Below are positions 8,699-18,800 of a stretch of 23,535 bases of DNA, piece after piece. This DNA is from Sphacelaria rigidula (taxonomy: Eukaryota > Phaeophyceae > Sphacelariales): the NCBI GenBank assembly GCA_964200075.2, contig CAXNAA020000258.1, positions 1 through 23,535 of the forward strand. The letters are read 5' to 3'. Within the stretch, counting starts at the first letter, position 1. Each line of letters begins with the position of its first letter. The notes beneath the pieces were generated by a model. The model had not been told where the DNA came from. It saw nothing but the letters and a program-made list of their open reading frames with translations, and did not search any database. The translations under genes and the position numbers were made by a program.

Positions 8699-11600
8699 CT
8701 AAAATAGTGAAAGGGGACCACGGCACACGAAAAGAGGCAACAAGTACCCATCTTCTTAGGGTTGACGTACTTGCTGCTGTTGACTTTTGCCGCTGCAGTC
8801 CTTGTCTGCTTTGATTGAGTAGTGTATTGTTCCCGGCGTCCTTGTGGGGTAAGAACTCTGTCGAAAACTGTTCCGGCGGTACTTACGCACCCATCCCTGC
8901 GTGGAGTGCAATGAAAATATATCACATTTGCTGGACTCAACACACCTGACGATTCAGCCCCTCTTCGGCGGCCAGCACTGTTCCTATCAAGCCAGTCTGC
9001 TCTCCGGATGATGCTTCGGCATTTTCCGTCTGCACCGTGGTCAACGGGGAAAAGGAAGGACTTGGCACCATACTCTTCTTCTGATGAATATGAACATGCG
9101 GTGCGAATTTTCTTCCGAAACATCCTGTGATAACACATTTCGAAAATGCTCGGCGGTCTGCAGAACAGAACTTGCGCCAAGTACGGCAATAACCACGAGA
9201 GTAACACTCCAAGACAAGACAAGACCAGACCAGACCAGACCAGACTTAATATCTGAAACAATTGTTTCGACGAATTTCACTCTGGTGAACGGAGGTCTGT
9301 CGCTTTCTGCACGTGTGTGCACTCACTTCGAAAGGCGCAGCTGTCGATCGGACGGTCCTGCTCCTGGATGGCTCCTGCCTGTGGCTCTTCATATCGTCTA
9401 GACAGGCTCTCAGTTCGGCGTACCCACCGGAAAACAGCTCCGCCTGTGTCTCAGCCGCCTTAAAGCGCACGCGATAACCGGCATGGTGGACAGCGGGAGC
9501 TGAGCGATGATGTTATCTACTACGAGATTGGTGAAGCCGATCGCTGTTGAAACAACTGGGGGCGGGGGGGGTAGTCCCCGACGATAACCAAGGAAAAAAG
9601 AAACGAGTACGATTGGAGGGGGGAAACGCATGGGCACATCTACCAGCTCTTACCCGCCGAAGCCCGTCTCTTTCAGCCTCCAGCTTCTTGACTTCTAGTT
9701 TCAATTTTTCTATCCTAGAAACCTTTGAGGACATCTGCACTCGTAGCAGAGGCGAGGGAAAACGTCCGACAGTGACACGAGGTGGGGGTGACGGGCGTGA
9801 TGCTTTTTGCGTTTGCAGACCAGAGCTAATGAGCCAATGCGAGTATGATTGTACTTTTTTGTGATCACATGTCCCTGCGAACTAGCACAGCATTTGGGCC
9901 GACTTCACAGGAGGGCGTCGTTCAATTGTTCTGCTTGTTTGGGCAAACAGCATGGTTGCTACCAAAATCATCGCCGAGCATATTTTCCTCAGTAACCGCG
10001 CCTACATCTACATTTACAAGGCAATCGGGACAATATTCTAGCCTCAAGTATACCGAATTTGAATCTCAAAGGGTCGATTATTTATGCCACAGCAACTCAA
10101 ACCGATGTGATACACACCTCCGCATCGTGTCTGCGTCGAAGCTCACTTTTCTCCAGCTCCGTCCTCTCCCGTAACCTGTCTCACGATAGGCGGCAGTGCG
10201 ACAGATCTCAAGCCAAGCAGTTTCGGGTACGGTGTGGCCTTGTTCAGAACTAAAGAAAATGGGGTTTCAGGACTCTCCCACCATACACTGCAACGAATGG
10301 GTTTGCCTTGTGCCAACCAACCCAACGGTCAGAAACGTATCTGACTCAGTTCCCTCATCTTTGCATCATGCCCGCAACTGCGTTTCGAGGATAGGACTGA
10401 TTCGATTTTCTGCTTTTGCTGAACATATTCAGCTCGTGGTGCGTCGCAAGGAGGGAAAGAAGAATAGTTGCGAGATTGGGCAATTCCCACTACTTCAGGA
10501 GCACTCACTGAGACGGAGGTGTCGACCCCGAAATATGAGTAAATACTTGATGAACCCCCGAACCTCTGATCCCTGCGACATCATCAGTTGTCCTATTTGT
10601 TTTGGTGGGATCGAGAAGTGCCAATGCCCAGAAGTTCCCGCCAGCACGATTAACTTAGGTACACCCTCTCGTATAGTCTGTGCCGAAAATATCTCTCACC
10701 TGTGGATTTTTGTACGATTCGCCTGCCCTATGAAGAACCCACGTCAGAGCGCAACCCGGCATTGTTAGAATCGTTCGCTCTCGAACTTTGTCAACGCTGC
10801 TGTCGAATGAAAATATGTGAAGCTAACCCACCTTTGCAAGGCCTCCCGTTGTCTTTCCGCGCCTTCTTCGCCAGCATCAACATCTTCTCCGACACACGAC
10901 GGTGTGGGGGTACTGCCGACAGCGACGCTCGGCGTGCCTCGTGAGGCCCTAGGTGACATGCAGCCGTTGGACACGCCCATACCCTTTGCACTCACCGCTG
11001 CGGGCACTGTCGCGGACCAGTTCGTCTGTGGCAGTGCGCGGGGCACATCAGCCGATGCCGGGTATTATTGAGACGTACTACTCAGAAGGAAACCAAACCG
11101 CACATCTAAGTTAACGCCGCGTATGATATTATGTGTTGATTTTCACCCTAGTCAGCAACATGCACGGGGCGTTTTGGGCATGTAGTACAGGTAACATGTG
11201 CACCTTGGCGTGATTCAGACTTCCCCAGGCGCGTGTAGATGTGGGTGGGGAAAGGACCAACCCCACGTCACCCCCGGCAGGAAACACATTCCGACTCTAT
11301 CCTAGTAGAGGCACAAGGATATAACATGTTGGTATGGTTGGTGTTCCTTGGTTCCTGAGTTCGACCCTATTTCTACTGGCTTCGCTTGTCGGGTAGAAAC
11401 GTTGGGCTCTTCCTTCCGTAGTTCGAATGGTCGCCTGCGGCACTGGATCTTATTAAATTAACAATATCTTTTTTAGTTGTATCGCGTCTGTGAGTTTTTT
11501 ACGAGTACTGTTTTATTTGACTTGATTTCCTTATACCTTATTGTTGGGGAGTTACCTTGTGACCATGGAACGCGTCCGCGTCAGATGCCAAGTGCAGAAA

Positions 11601-14600
11601 TGGAAGTACTGCGCAGGTATCGGGACAGTTTTTTATGTGAAGACAACAGCAACAACAACAATCCCGTTGTAGACAAGTGCCACAGCTGCGCGTAGAATGG
11701 GCATGACCAGCAGGCAAGCGTATGATTTTCGTGATCTTACCGCGTCTGTCTTTGCTCCAGCGCCAAACAGAAACGTGCGGAGGTTGCCAGTGTTTCCCGC
11801 CAGTCTCCTTTCTAGATTCGATCCTCGCCCACGGTTACTGGCATCCTCTTTTAACCATCGCCTGTGAAGACATATGTATAACAGCCACCTCTAAAACTCA
11901 TGCGTTCAGCTCTGGAGCGAAACTGACGGCTTAATAGGGTCGTCGGTCAGAGGTATGAGATCCCAGCGTGTCGCATCACCATGCGTTCAACTTGCAGCCA
12001 CTGGGCTTCCCAAGCAGGCACGTGCAACCGCCTGAATTTCTTGTAGCCCATTGTATTTCTCGTCTCACCTTCGAGCGAAGTCAATTCCTTCCGCCTCCCG
12101 CTCGAGAGCAACAACTCTGGACTGCATCATTCAATTAATTGGACACACATACAACACAGAAGACAAGCAGAGTGGTCGCAGGCGCTACGGTGTGAGTGTC
12201 AACATGGGTGCTGCGAGCGTACCAGCCAGCTGTCAGATATACCTTATTGCCAACATTTGCGCATAATGCACGCCAGTGCTGGCCTTTGCTGCTACCTACC
12301 TACTACCCTCCCCTCCCCCCCCAAAAAATTAATGCAGAGGACGGTGACTACAAGCTCCTCAGGTTCGATCTGCAGTTGAGCAAAGCTGTATTGTGTCTGC
12401 CCCGGGTGAAATTGTCAGTTGTATACCGAGGTGTCGGCATTGTTAAGACTCCACAACAGCCACTGCCTTGAGAAAGTTTCAGATAATCAGCGACTCCCAT
12501 TGCCATTCGAGTTTTGGACTTGGTGCCTACCGATCACGGCTCTTGTCATGAAAACACTGGTCTTCAACGCCCTTCCGTTCATGTGTCCTCTTCCTTACTC
12601 CTCGTGCCCTTGTATCTACCTACCCGTCATGGTGCACATGCTGGAAAGTGAGAATCGTGTGGAAGAGAAGGTTGAATTTGGCCCCGACAAACAGTTTACG
12701 CCCTCACCTGTAGCTTCAACTTTTCGGCGTGCTGAGTGCGCAGCGCCGCGTGGAGCTCTTCGGCCAATTGCCTCATCTCCTCCAGTTCACGGTTTAGCTC
12801 TTCCACCTGATGACAGGAAGAAAGAGAATACGGGATCACCAAGCGGAATAATGGAAACATCTATCAGATTGCTCCTCAAAGGTTCCAGCACCATATGGCT
12901 TGCCTCCTGATGAACAATCAACAGCGCGCACCATCACTCGCTAGGCGGGCGGGGAGACCTGACCCAGCATTCAAATATGCGGAACATTCCCCACGCCCTA
13001 TCTTCAAGCATCCTTCGTGGCCCTGATCGCTGCTGAAGCTACGACCACCCGTCCTCAGTTCGCACTCATTCTTGCTGCTATGCCAACCACTAAACGACCG
13101 AGTCGAACATTCGTCAGGCGCAAATAATAGACGTTAGTGAGTACACTGCCGTAATGACCACTAAACTACAGAGCCGAACATACCTGCGATGGACATCTGT
13201 CATATTCCGAGATTAGCCGCGTTGGATAACACGTTTCTGCGACGAAAAATTGGATCATACCCTCTCCTTTACGGGTTGCCGACACGTGCGTATTTTCTGC
13301 ACGACTCCCTCACCTCCTGCGCGCGAATACCCGCCGCGGTCTGGAGAAGTATCTCCTGCCCATGGAAGCTATTGACAAATCGTTTGTTACCTCCGTGCCT
13401 GCACCCAACCGGCAAAGAAACGAACGTTCATTGCTCAATCCCACTACGGTATACACGGCATCTGCTACATTTGAGTGATGCCTGACGTGGCCGAAATTTC
13501 TAGCTAAGCAGCAAGTATCGTCGATCAGTCTTTCTCTAAGCAATATCGTCTTTGCCTCTTGACAGCTGTATGCTATATGGTAAACATATTGTGAAAGACT
13601 GGGTATAACGACAATGTTGAAGGGTTAAGCAAAGGCGCATTCCTACCAGTGAAATGAGTACTCCTTAGCTTATTTAGCGAGTGTTTTAGTTTTGTTTTTC
13701 CTGGGTATGTCTATCATGAGACCACGGGTGGACCCCTGGGGGGTCAGTTGAAGTGCGATAACCAATCAATTAATCAATCAAAATTACCTCAACACGGCGT
13801 ACTCCTTCCATTTGCGAAGCCCAAAGTCGCGGGGTGAGAGTCGGATTGGTACTTTCGTCCGTTCCTCAAGACTCTCTTCAGATAATCGTCGCTCTGGCTT
13901 GGTATCATCCGCCATCCAGTTTCTAAGTTCCTCTACGGTTCGCCTAGATTTCCTGTCTTGATTGGTCATTTCTGTCGCTGACAACCGAGACTCCGGCCCA
14001 CTCTGGACATTGATTGGTCCCCCGCGCGTACGACCGTTGTGACTTTTCGCTTCCTCTCGTCCTTGCTTTCTGGAATTCCTACCCCAGTCATCGGCTGGCG
14101 ATGTCTCGGCGTGTCTCTGATGAGATGTTCCTCTGGTTTCGACGTTTTTCTTCGTCACGTCGACATCAAGAAGGTGCAAGGCTTCTCGATATGTTGGAAA
14201 TTCCGACTCGTGATCGCGAGAATACGCTTTGGCTGGTGCGGATAGCGGTCGCTGTCTTCGTTTGTCTGCCGCAGCATGACTTTGATCCCGTGAATCGCTT
14301 TCTTCGTGGCCTGGGCATTTCCCAGAGTTGTATCGCCCGAAGCTGGAGGTGATCACCGCTGCTTTATCCTGGGGATGGCCCGCAGCGGATGCTCTGTAAC
14401 AGCAAAGCGCAGAGAAACGACCGTGGGATGAGATCTGACAGGCAACATACAAGGACTCTGATAGGTGTTTGGTTCTTAATGCTCCGACATCCGGCATGCA
14501 AGATCCGTGCTTTCTTATTTCGAACAGGACGTCGCTGCCACCATTCATTGTGTTCAGCCGTAAGCACCCTTCATTGGGTCGTTCTTAGCCATCGCGTGGT

Positions 14601-15032
14601 GCTCATGTGTACATTGGTGATCGTTCGACTTGCGGAATCGATAAGCGCATGCATCCAACAGCAATAATAGAAGCTCTCTTCAGCACCGAAATTCAGACAC
14701 CATGCACACATACACCAGTGCAGCTCGAAAAGAGACCTGAGCGGCATTGCGACAGGTTCCCGCGTCTGGGCTCCACTTTTGGAACAACTCCCTCTCCGTT
14801 GTTGCAGGTACGATGGTGACAGGGACGTCGAACTTCGTCCAGCCGTTGCCCCGCCTCCAAGGCCCGTTTCCTCACGACAGTTCCTGGGGTCACATGATGA
14901 TCGCGGCGTGGAAAGCGGGGTCATGTTTCCACTGGTGATATTGCCTTCGCTGCCGCCTGCAGACACATCTCCGGCGGGGAATATGCTGCTACTGGAGCTG
15001 GAGCTTCCCCCGCCCTGGTCAGAATCCGTCAT
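7676..15032 (-). CDS. Low-complexity and coiled-coil protein of unknown function, twelve exons (about 909 aa)
   Basis: Proposed exons in transcription order: 15032-14812, 14393-13788, 13398-13314, 12806-12708, 12121-12069, 11807-11741, 11025-10832, 10175-10147, 9739-9654, 9458-9327, 9080-8946 and 8698-7676. All eleven joins agree in phase, and the sum is 2730 bases (909 codons plus stop). The N-terminus is Gly/Ser-rich and then charged and disordered. The middle has short coiled-coil blocks (VEELNRELEEMRQLAEELHA; IEKLKLEVKKLEAERDGL). The C-terminal exon (340 aa) is Pro/Gly/Asp/Ser-rich and disordered. No catalytic domain, signal peptide or membrane segment is seen. A structural or scaffold role is possible, but the function is unknown. 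Small exons may have been missed in the longer introns, and the gene could end earlier at a TAA at 13784-13786. Confidence 0.7.
8946..9080 (-). CDS. Coiled-coil gene, exon 11
   Basis: 45 codons between the acceptor gttcatattcatcag and donor gtgtgt, phase 0 on both sides. Reads KKSMVPSPSFSPLTTVQTEN, then an acidic Ser/Glu stretch and LIGTVLAAEEGLNRQ. Confidence 0.65.
9211..9245 (+). repeat. Pentanucleotide microsatellite
   Basis: Seven 5-bp units, (aagac)3 followed by (cagac)4, inside the intron between exons 10 and 11 of the minus-strand gene. Confidence 0.9.
9327..9458 (-). CDS. Coiled-coil gene, exon 10
   Basis: 44 codons between cgctttaag and gtgagt, phase 0 on both sides. The peptide starts AAETQAELFSGGYAELRACL and ends in an Arg/Ser-rich stretch and STAAPFE. 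Confidence 0.65.
9654..9739 (-). CDS. Coiled-coil gene, exon 9
   Basis: Reads MQMSSKVSRIEKLKLEVKKL then EAERDGLRR and ends at the donor gtaaga. Two acceptors are possible: after ctacgag (exon begins at 9739, agrees with exon 8) or after gtgcag (exon begins at 9734, phase 0). Strong coiled-coil sequence. Confidence 0.7.
10147..10175 (-). CDS. Coiled-coil gene, exon 8 (29-bp microexon)
   Basis: Between the acceptor tatcgtgagacag and donor gtgagc. It completes the arginine codon of exon 7 and reads LRERTELEK plus one base. The charged helical peptide and exact phase support it, but a 29-bp exon called by eye needs transcript confirmation. Confidence 0.5.
10832..11025 (-). CDS. Coiled-coil gene, exon 7
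   Basis: Acceptor ctgccacag, donor gtgggt. The peptide starts TNWSATVPAAVSAKGMGVSN, passes through a Ser/Thr/Pro-rich stretch and ends with GAERQREALQ and a split arginine codon, so the coiled coil resumes at its end. Confidence 0.65.
11310..11460 (+). repeat. Possible second tRNA-derived SINE relic
   Basis: An A-box-like tataacatgttgg (11320-11332) and a B-box-like agttcgaccct (11358-11368) are followed by an inverted pair tttctac/gtagaaa around a short stem, then a second ttcgaat motif. Spacing is shorter than in a tRNA. It lies in the intron between exons 6 and 7 of the minus-strand gene. Confidence 0.3.
11741..11807 (-). CDS. Coiled-coil gene, exon 6 (67 bp)
   Basis: Bounded by ctagaaag and the donor gtaaga. 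In the required phase it reads RLAGNTGNLRTFLFGAGAKT then DA. A second acceptor AG four bases upstream would give a different peptide (DWRETLATSARFCLALEQRQ) in a phase that does not fit the neighbours, so this border is uncertain. Confidence 0.5.
12069..12121 (-). CDS. Coiled-coil gene, exon 5 (53 bp)
   Basis: Short exon between the acceptor gaatgatgcag and donor gtgaga, reading SRVVALEREAEGIDFAR with AG left over. The phase fits both neighbours, but the shortness makes the call less certain. Confidence 0.55.
12708..12806 (-). CDS. Coiled-coil gene, exon 4
   Basis: Exactly 33 codons between the acceptor cctgtcatcag and donor gtgagg, phase 0 on both sides. The peptide starts VEELNRELEEMRQLAEELHA and ends RTQHAEKLKLQ: a clear heptad-like coiled coil and one of the most secure exons of this gene. 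Confidence 0.8.
13314..13398 (-). CDS. Coiled-coil gene, exon 3
   Basis: Acceptor gttgggtgcag, donor gtgagg. It encodes HGGNKRFVNSFHGQEILLQT and AAGIRAQE and leaves phase 0. Confidence 0.6.
13788..14393 (-). CDS. Coiled-coil gene, exon 2
   Basis: A 606-bp open exon after the acceptor ttgctgttacag. The product is hydrophilic and rich in Arg, Ser and Glu, with RRQRPLSAPAKAYSRDHESE near the middle and DFGLRKWKEYAVL at the end. The frame can either splice at gtaatt (13787-13782) or read into TAA at 13786-13784. Splicing is preferred because exon 3 completes the split codon and later exons stay in phase. Confidence 0.7.
14812..15032 (-). CDS. Coiled-coil gene, exon 1 with start codon
   Basis: ATG at 15032-15030 is the first Met after an in-frame TAA 27 bases upstream. 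The peptide begins MTDSDQGGGSSSSSSSIFPA and stays Gly/Ser/Thr-rich to STSLSP. The donor gtacct is weak; it leaves TC, which the next exon completes to serine. Confidence 0.7.
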
Positions 15033-15705
15033 ATCTAACTCGTCGAAAGACTCCCTCTTTTATCAACGTGCATGTGCTTGACACATTCTACAAGAACAAA
15101 CAGAGCGCGCACCGCTCATCCGTTTGGTGGACGTTGCCATTCAGCATTGCGTATAGTACAGGCGCGAATGATTTGGAAGCTGTGTTCCGTTCCATGCTGC
15201 TTTACATAACCCGGGCAAGGCTACTGTACTCGGCGCACTCATCAAATTAATAGACAAACGTTGAAACATTTCCCGCCGGTTCTTGCTCTCTGCTGTGTGC
15301 AGCAAACAGTAACCGTCATATGATGTTGACATCATGTCATACTCCAAACTTGGAACGGTGCTGGCTGCGGTAGGCGCGTTGCTGGAAATCGCTTTGCATA
15401 GTTTCTTGCTTGCGCGGGGCTTGAGGTCTGTGGCGGACGACCTTGCATTGTCCCGTACATTTACAACTTCCAGTGTTCCTCAGTCCGACACACATCGTTT
15501 GTCGTGGACCTCCATTGAGGGCGTGACAAGCGAAAGACGGGGTCCTGACAGGTAGAGGACCCACAAGGTTCATTCTGTCCTGAAAGCGGGTGTATCGCAG
15601 CACATATTGTGTGAGACACGCTAGTCGCCGCCCGTTGCGTCGGTGCATCGCATAGAGTACAGCAGCGCAAACACTGTAGCTACATAGGGAGCGCAAAAGG
15701 CACAG
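15033..15705. promoter_or_regulatory. Shared upstream region of two divergent genes
   Basis: 673 bp lie between the start codon of the coiled-coil gene (-) and that of the syntaxin gene (+). It should hold both promoters and 5' UTRs. No TATA box or initiator could be placed with confidence. A small inverted repeat atgatgttgacatcat lies at about 15319-15334. Several open frames cross it, but none has exon borders or family resemblance. Confidence 0.5.
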
Positions 15706-15894
15706 ATGAATGATCGATTGGGTGAGCTAACGGGGGGGAGATCTTCGCGTGGGTCGGCTCCTTTTGAGATTGCGATTGATATCAACGACACTGGAGATGG
15801 AGGAGCGCCGCAGCAGCAGGGACAGCAGGGGTTCATGGAAGGGTTTTTCGATAAGGTCAACTTGGTCAAGAAGGACATAGATGTTATCAAGAAG
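15706..15894 (+). CDS. Syntaxin exon 1 with start codon
   Basis: Begins MNDRLGELTGGRSSRGSAPF, continues with an acidic/Gly stretch and Gln-rich QQQGQQ, and ends VNLVKKDIDVIKK before the donor gtgagt (15895), phase 0. 63 codons. Confidence 0.85.
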
Positions 15895-18800
15895 GTGAGT
15901 CGGTGCTGTGCAGCGGTGGGCTGGTGGTAGCTATGATGGTAGGCGTATTTTCTTTATGATACCCGTGTTGCTACACAGGTAAACTCGTGCAAGCGATTTA
16001 TCGCTCTCGTGTCAACGGGGACATTTACATGTACTGTAGTCCAAGCGGGACAATCAGAAAGCTCGTGTCACTGCGCAACTGGCTCCTGTACTTCGCAGGT
16101 ACTGGTACAGACAGTGTACGGCAGTCCCCGAACTTGACTCTATTGTGCTTTGCAGGCACATGCGCGTTGCCATGTTTATTCCGCCTAGTTTGGCATAGTT
16201 CCGCCTAGTCTGGCATCACTTTCACCACCTCATTGCGAATCCAAGCAAGCGACAGGTTGCTCTACGGCTTCTGAGTTGTGGTATCAACCCGTCGCTATCC
16301 CAAAATTGTTCTGCAAAGATGAATCCTGACAACAGTGCAAGTATCGTATGTCAAGTATCGTGCGGTAGTAGGATTCCGGAAAATGCTGGGATCGTTGTAT
16401 TGGTGCTTCTGGACTACACTCCTATGCAGTGGTGCGCTGCTTGCTTCCTTATATAGTGCACATATCCCCCAGAGCACCCCCTGCACTCCCCTTGCCCGAG
16501 GGTTCGCGTTTGCCTTCGGTTGGAGTTGGGGTCACTCAGGGCAGTGTTACTCAAAACCATAAATTTCCGATAATGTTCTGTAACCCTTTGACTCTGAGCC
16601 TCGCCTCAGAACAGTTTCGCCCTGACGATCCAGGGACATCTGGGGTTTCTAGGGGGCGGGGAGGAGGGGGGGGGGTCTACTGGCGAGGGGGGAAGGGGGC
16701 TGTTTGCAAAACAACCCTTCGAAGCTCGCGAAGTCAACCATGCGTATTTCGAAGTTTCCCACGGAGAATCCTAACCAAGGAACGAGGCCCGAAATGAGGC
16801 GAGCGACCATTTCGATGGTTGTGATTGGTCAGGCAGGTTCTTACCGAAGGGCATTAGACCGCTTCTTGCTTCTTGTACCAAAGTAAAAATCCTGTAAAAC
16901 TGCATTTTTTGTCCTTCCGTGTCGTTTTACGCCGTAAAAGAGGGGTGGGCGGATTTTGACAACAAGAAATGACTTGCTATACTCGCTAGGACGGTTTCAG
17001 GACACCTTTGCGTTTTCCGGTGGCCGCAGTTTGTTGTTTGCCAAACGTTCATTTTTGTTCAAAAGACTGTCGAAGCAGTTTTTCTAGCTTTGACCGTTTT
17101 TTTCCCGTTGCGGGACAGAAAATGGGACAGGAATTCTAATTTGGCAAAAAAAAACTGCGCCCACCGGAAAGCGCCAAGGTGTCCTGAAATCATCGCAACG
17201 AGTAGAGCACTTCATTCCAAGGTTTCAAAACCCGCCTGACCCTCTTGTAGGGCGTGAAACTACGCAAAAGGAACCCAAATGGCAATTGTACGGGGTTTTT
17301 GTTGTTTGCCATGAAAGGCGGCCTCAACAACAAATTGCGTCTCTCACAAATCATCGTTTCTCATCGAATTTTCAACAGATGCGAGCCAAGGTCACGCACA
17401 ATGTGCCACCGATGAGCAGCTACGGCTTGAGCTTTGTGTTTTTGGTTTGCGGTGGTACTGCGTTGCTCAGGTTCACCTCTGATTGTGTTGGGTCGTGTGG
17501 CAAGTGGCAAGCCTCCGCATGTGTCCCTGTCAACAGGACATCGAATGTTCCCGTACGAGGTCTACAACAAGTTCCCTTCGCACGGGGAATTGTGTTTATC
17601 CCTATGACGCAACGGGTAAAGTCGCAGCAGCAGTACAGACAGTAAAAAGGGGATACATTTTGAGACAGTGTCATGCGCGCAGGCTCCAATCACGTTTGAG
17701 GTGTGCCAGCTCGAGTCTAACTTACCGGCGTTGTGCTACAAATGTCCTTGGTTGACACAATTTTTCAAGTATCGCTACCCCCAACCCTAACCCTAACCCC
17801 AACCCAACGCATAACGAGAACCCTTGGGCAACGGTGGTACATACGTTCCCTAGGAAAACTGCGGCCTTGGTAGACCCCAAATCAGCACCTGTGGCGCCGA
17901 TTTTTACGAACACGCGTTCTGCGTACGACAGGAGCATACAAAACTGTCAGCCCCACTCAAATTCTGATTCTCGTTGTCCACACTCAAATCAAGTAATATT
18001 AACCATGAACATTTGTAGCCCAACGCCGGTGAACTCTATTGGCCAGCCCTGCCCCGAAAGTAGCAGGAGTGCTGCAGAAGCACCGATACGAGTAAAGGAT
18101 ATGTATTGTTTGTATGTATTGCACCAGTGGCGGCTGCCAGCCTGCGCCACTTGCAAACCATAAAAAATATGCAACTCACGGAAACTGAAAGTTGCTCAGC
18201 GAAGACATGAATGCTGACTGACTGCAACTCAAGGGTTCTCGGAGACTATTTTCTATGCATATATGTGTTTCCAACACCCACATGTTGGTGGAGAACGGCG
18301 TTTTGTCTTTGGAACAAGCAGCTCTTCTGAAACCAAATATGGCATGTGTCACCTAAGGTCGTCTGCGGGGGGTTCGCAGTCAAAGTGTTGATAGAGTCCT
18401 TCTACAGAGTGGAAATTCCGTAGAACGAGGCAGAAATTTTACATGACCATCTTCGAGAGATCGAAATCTCATGCAGCGGAATTTACCAACCGGTTTAAGG
18501 GAGGACGACTCATGTGTCCTACCGCCAATTATGCCGAAATAATGGCTTTTTACGTGCGAAGGCATGTTGTCGTGTGATCATGACCATATTTCAACCGCGT
18601 ACATCTCTCTCACGACGATTTCAGAACCAGGCACAACTCCACACGTGGGACAATGTATGGTCAATGTCTGTGACCACGGGTTCGAGAGATCCGACTAGTG
18701 TGCGGAGAAAAATAATGAATAATAATACATTAAAGTTGCAATAGACAAAAAATGTACCATGTGACGTATAGGCCTTTTGCAACTATTGACCATATACTGC

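Noticed and set aside
8759-8882. Possible extra minus-strand exon (FDRVLTPQGRREQYTTQ)
   Set aside because: It has splice-like borders, but its phases do not fit between exons 11 and 12, which already join in phase 0.
11741-11811. Alternative reading DWRETLATSARFCLALEQRQ for exon 6
   Set aside because: It looks coding, but its entry phase disagrees with exon 5 and its exit phase with exon 7.
13784-13787. TAA as the end of the minus-strand gene
   Set aside because: Kept as an alternative only. The overlapping gtaatt donor and phase-matched downstream coiled-coil exons favour a longer gene.
15337-15696. Minus-strand open frame of 119 codons in the divergent intergenic region
   Set aside because: Cys/Arg-rich sequence with no recognisable domain, no splice context, and placed where two promoters are expected.
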